From NCBI RefSeq assembly GCF_000768555.3, contig NZ_KN293988.1, positions 24,683-88,682 on the forward strand: a stretch of DNA of 64,000 nucleotides, written 5' to 3'. Positions within the stretch are counted from its first letter, which is position 1, and the number at the start of each line of letters is the position of its first letter. Under the pieces are notes generated by a model, which saw nothing but the letters and a program-made list of their open reading frames with translations, searched no databases and was not told the DNA's origin. Below, one piece after another: positions 62,494 to 64,000 of this stretch. This DNA comes from Roseovarius mucosus DSM 17069 (GTDB taxonomy: Bacteria; Pseudomonadota; Alphaproteobacteria; Rhodobacterales; Rhodobacteraceae). The translations under genes and the position numbers were made by a program.

Positions 62494-63564
62494 ATGACCA
62501 CGCGCCGCGCCTTTATCGCCTCGCTTCTCGCGACGGGGGCCACGCCGCATCTCGGCTGGGCAGCAGCAGGCAATCCAGCCTATCTGGCGGCAGCCCGCGA
62601 CGCTTCGGGAAGCTTTGCGTTGCACGGGCTGGATGGGAATGGGCTAAGCCTATTTATAATTGCCCTGCCCGCGCGCGGCCACGCAGGGGCAGGCCACCCC
62701 ATCCACGCCGAAGCGGTTGCCTTTGCCCGACGTCCGGGTACCTATGCGCTCGTGATCGACTGCGTGACAGGCAGAGTGCGCCAATACCTACGCCCACCCG
62801 AGGGTCGTCAGTTCAACGGTCATGGCTGCTATGACCGCGACGGCACGCGGCTCTTCACCGCGGAGCAGGAAAGCGCCACTAGCGCGGGGCGCGTTGGCGT
62901 CTGGGACGTGGCGGTAGGTTATCGACGGATCGGAGAGTTTTCTTCGGGCGGCATTGGACCACATGAGATATGCCTCCTGCCCGATGGGGCCACGTTGGCG
63001 GTTGCCAATGGCGGCATTGCCACCGACAGCACGGACCGCACCAAGCTCAATATCGACACGATGCGCCCGAACCTGAGCTATCTCGACTTCGCGGGTGACC
63101 TGCTAGAGCGGGTGGAACTGCCCAATAACCTGCATCACAATTCCATCCGGCATCTTGCTCTGCGCGACGACGGGCTGTTGGCCTTTGCCATGCAGTGGGA
63201 AGGCGCAGACGGTGCCGCACCGCCACTCCTCGGCCTGCACCGGCGCGGCGGTGAGCCTCTATTGGCCGAGGCACCGTTGGGTGCAGAAATCGCCATGCAG
63301 GGCTATGCCGGCAGCGTCGCCTTCAGCGGGGATGGCGCGCAGGTGGCCATCACCTCTCCACGCGGCGGACGGCTGCACCGCTTCTCGCCCGAGGGTCGCT
63401 TCCTCGGCGCGCTCGCACGCGCCGATGTCTGCGGCCTCGCGCCGCGTGCGAATGGTTTCCTCCTCGGTGACGGTCTGGGAGGCATGCTTGCGCTGGACGG
63501 CTCACATTCTGAACCACTGGCACAAAGTTCAGTGGCTTGGGACAATCACATCGTAGCATTGTGA
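62494..63564 (+). CDS. DUF1513 domain protein, exported (imelysin operon)
   Basis: 356 residues from the ATG at 62494. Tat-type signal (TRRAFIASLLATGATPHLGW). A beta-propeller-like protein: FNGHGCYDRDGTRLFTAEQE, GIGPHEICLLPDGATLAVAN, HLALRDDGLLAFAMQWEGAD and GYAGSVAFSGDGAQVAITSP, the usual DUF1513 repeats. In intact genomes it follows two imelysin genes in an iron-regulated uptake operon; here only a fragment of the imelysin gene precedes it, 4 bases away. It may be silent, having lost its promoter. Confidence 0.9.
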   Translation: MTTRRAFIASLLATGATPHLGWAAAGNPAYLAAARDASGSFALHGLDGNGLSLFIIALPARGHAGAGHPIHAEAVAFARRPGTYALVIDCVTGRVRQYLRPPEGRQFNGHGCYDRDGTRLFTAEQESATSAGRVGVWDVAVGYRRIGEFSSGGIGPHEICLLPDGATLAVANGGIATDSTDRTKLNIDTMRPNLSYLDFAGDLLERVELPNNLHHNSIRHLALRDDGLLAFAMQWEGADGAAPPLLGLHRRGGEPLLAEAPLGAEIAMQGYAGSVAFSGDGAQVAITSPRGGRLHRFSPEGRFLGALARADVCGLAPRANGFLLGDGLGGMLALDGSHSEPLAQSSVAWDNHIVAL

Positions 63565-63761
63565 AAAGGCGCCTCCGTCAGACGTCATTTCAATCCTCAA
63601 AAATTAAGTGCCGGCCAAAATTGCAATGTTCCGAGCGCGATTGTGACCGCAGGACTCCAGGACCGGTACGCATCTCTAACGTTCACTAACAAAGTAGTAT
63701 TTCCGTCAAAGGCATTGCCAAGTTGCGTGATCGTGGGCGCAAGGGTGCGGGGCGTGACCGC
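63565..63761. other. Intergenic region before the transposase fragment
   Basis: 197 bases after the DUF1513 stop. It should contain the end of an IS6-type element, but I could not fix its terminal inverted repeat; GGCATTGCCAAGTTGCG near 63711 is a candidate. Nothing else recognised. Confidence 0.35.
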
Positions 63762-64000
63762 TCATGCGGTCATCTCTAGCGCATATTCGTCCCACAGGCT
63801 GAAGGCGTCGGCCCGTGCGTGGCGGTTTGAAAAGACGGTGAGACGATAGCGGCGTGGGCAGAAGAGGGTGTTGATCTGGTCATGGGCGGCGAGGAATCTC
63901 TGTGCCTGTCGTTGGGACTTAAAGCGCCCCATGATCTTCTCTCGCCTTCGCGTTGGTCGGTGTGAGCCCTCGATCCGGTTGTTCAAGCCCTTGTGTGTCC
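63762..64000 (-). mobile_element. IS6-family transposase, C-terminal part (continues beyond window)
   Basis: The minus-strand frame is open at the window edge and ends at 63762. The residues HKGLNNRIEGSHRPTRRREK, then FKSQRQAQRFLAAHDQINTLF, are the C-terminal DDE region of IS6/IS26-like transposases (the E of NNRxExSH is conserved as Glu in NNRIEGSH). A start codon at TTG 63986 is only apparent. Because IS6 elements promote replicative cointegrate formation, this marks a possible island boundary. The N-terminal half lies outside. Confidence 0.85.

Overview
The window looks like an accessory region (genomic island, plasmid or chromid) of an alphaproteobacterium, most likely a Rhodobacterales/Roseobacter-group organism. 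This rests on high-GC coding sequence, tightly overlapping ATGA gene junctions, the style of the Rieske, CcdA, DUF3141 and sigma-factor proteins, and the gene neighbourhoods. It is dominated by copper handling, with a second block for low-oxygen or energy-stress metabolism between two copper blocks. No rRNA, tRNA or CRISPR array was seen.

Layout: (1) 1-4.6 kb, minus strand: cupredoxin, multicopper oxidase, TolC-type outer-membrane protein, small lipoprotein, His-rich exported protein and a decayed HMA copper chaperone. (2) 4.9-11.1 kb: membrane protein, APC permease, haem-type membrane protein, ICMT-like methyltransferase, DUF2933 protein and a Cu P-type ATPase. (3) 11.1-21.6 kb, minus: PRPP synthetase, AMP/thymidine phosphorylase, a frameshifted beta-CASP nuclease, small membrane and Cys-rich proteins, a broken phospholipase D, a CBS-BON protein, an orphan Rieske protein, FabI, DUF3141 and an ECF sigma factor. 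(4) 21.8-34.4 kb: EamA transporter, second ECF sigma factor, cyclopropane fatty acid synthase, archaeal-type (type II) GAPDH, SDR, the arginine deiminase set arcC-arcB-arcA with a YfcC-type carrier, and a P-type ATPase with a CPD motif. (5) 34.4-41.2 kb: DUF6629, third ECF sigma factor, lgt, TVP38, DUF302, Met-rich EF-hand protein, two-component system and SHOCT protein. (6) 41.6-58.4 kb: a large copper regulon made of L,D-transpeptidase, cytochromes c, two similar multicopper oxidases, copZ, copA, cueR, DUF305, glutaredoxin-MauE, permease, CcdA, SCO, thioredoxins and DUF411. (7) 58.6-61.8 kb: a metal module of transmembrane anchor protein, HupE/UreJ, His-rich protein, CsoR/RcnR repressor and an MFS exporter. 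(8) 61.8-64 kb: an IS21-like remnant on a deletion scar between a truncated MFS gene and a truncated imelysin gene, then a DUF1513 gene and an IS6-family transposase fragment at the edge.

How it fits together: seven TTGACC-N19 elements with an inner dyad (the MerR/CueR architecture, five good and two weak) sit in front of copA, copZ, the transpeptidase-cytochrome-oxidase operon, the DUF305 operon, the SCO/CcdA operon, the long 58.4-54.1 kb operon, and, inside the prs coding sequence, the first ATPase. One cueR gene is present (48053-48475). The stress block carries three ECF sigma factors that all keep the same CxC linker motif and C-x2-C-x7-C-x-C tail, resembling metal-responsive CorE-type sigma factors that work without an anti-sigma factor. 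That block combines ATP from arginine, nucleotide phosphorolysis with PRPP synthesis, a type II GAPDH, and membrane-lipid modification. It may be a metal- or redox-triggered survival programme linked to the copper regulon; this link is inference.
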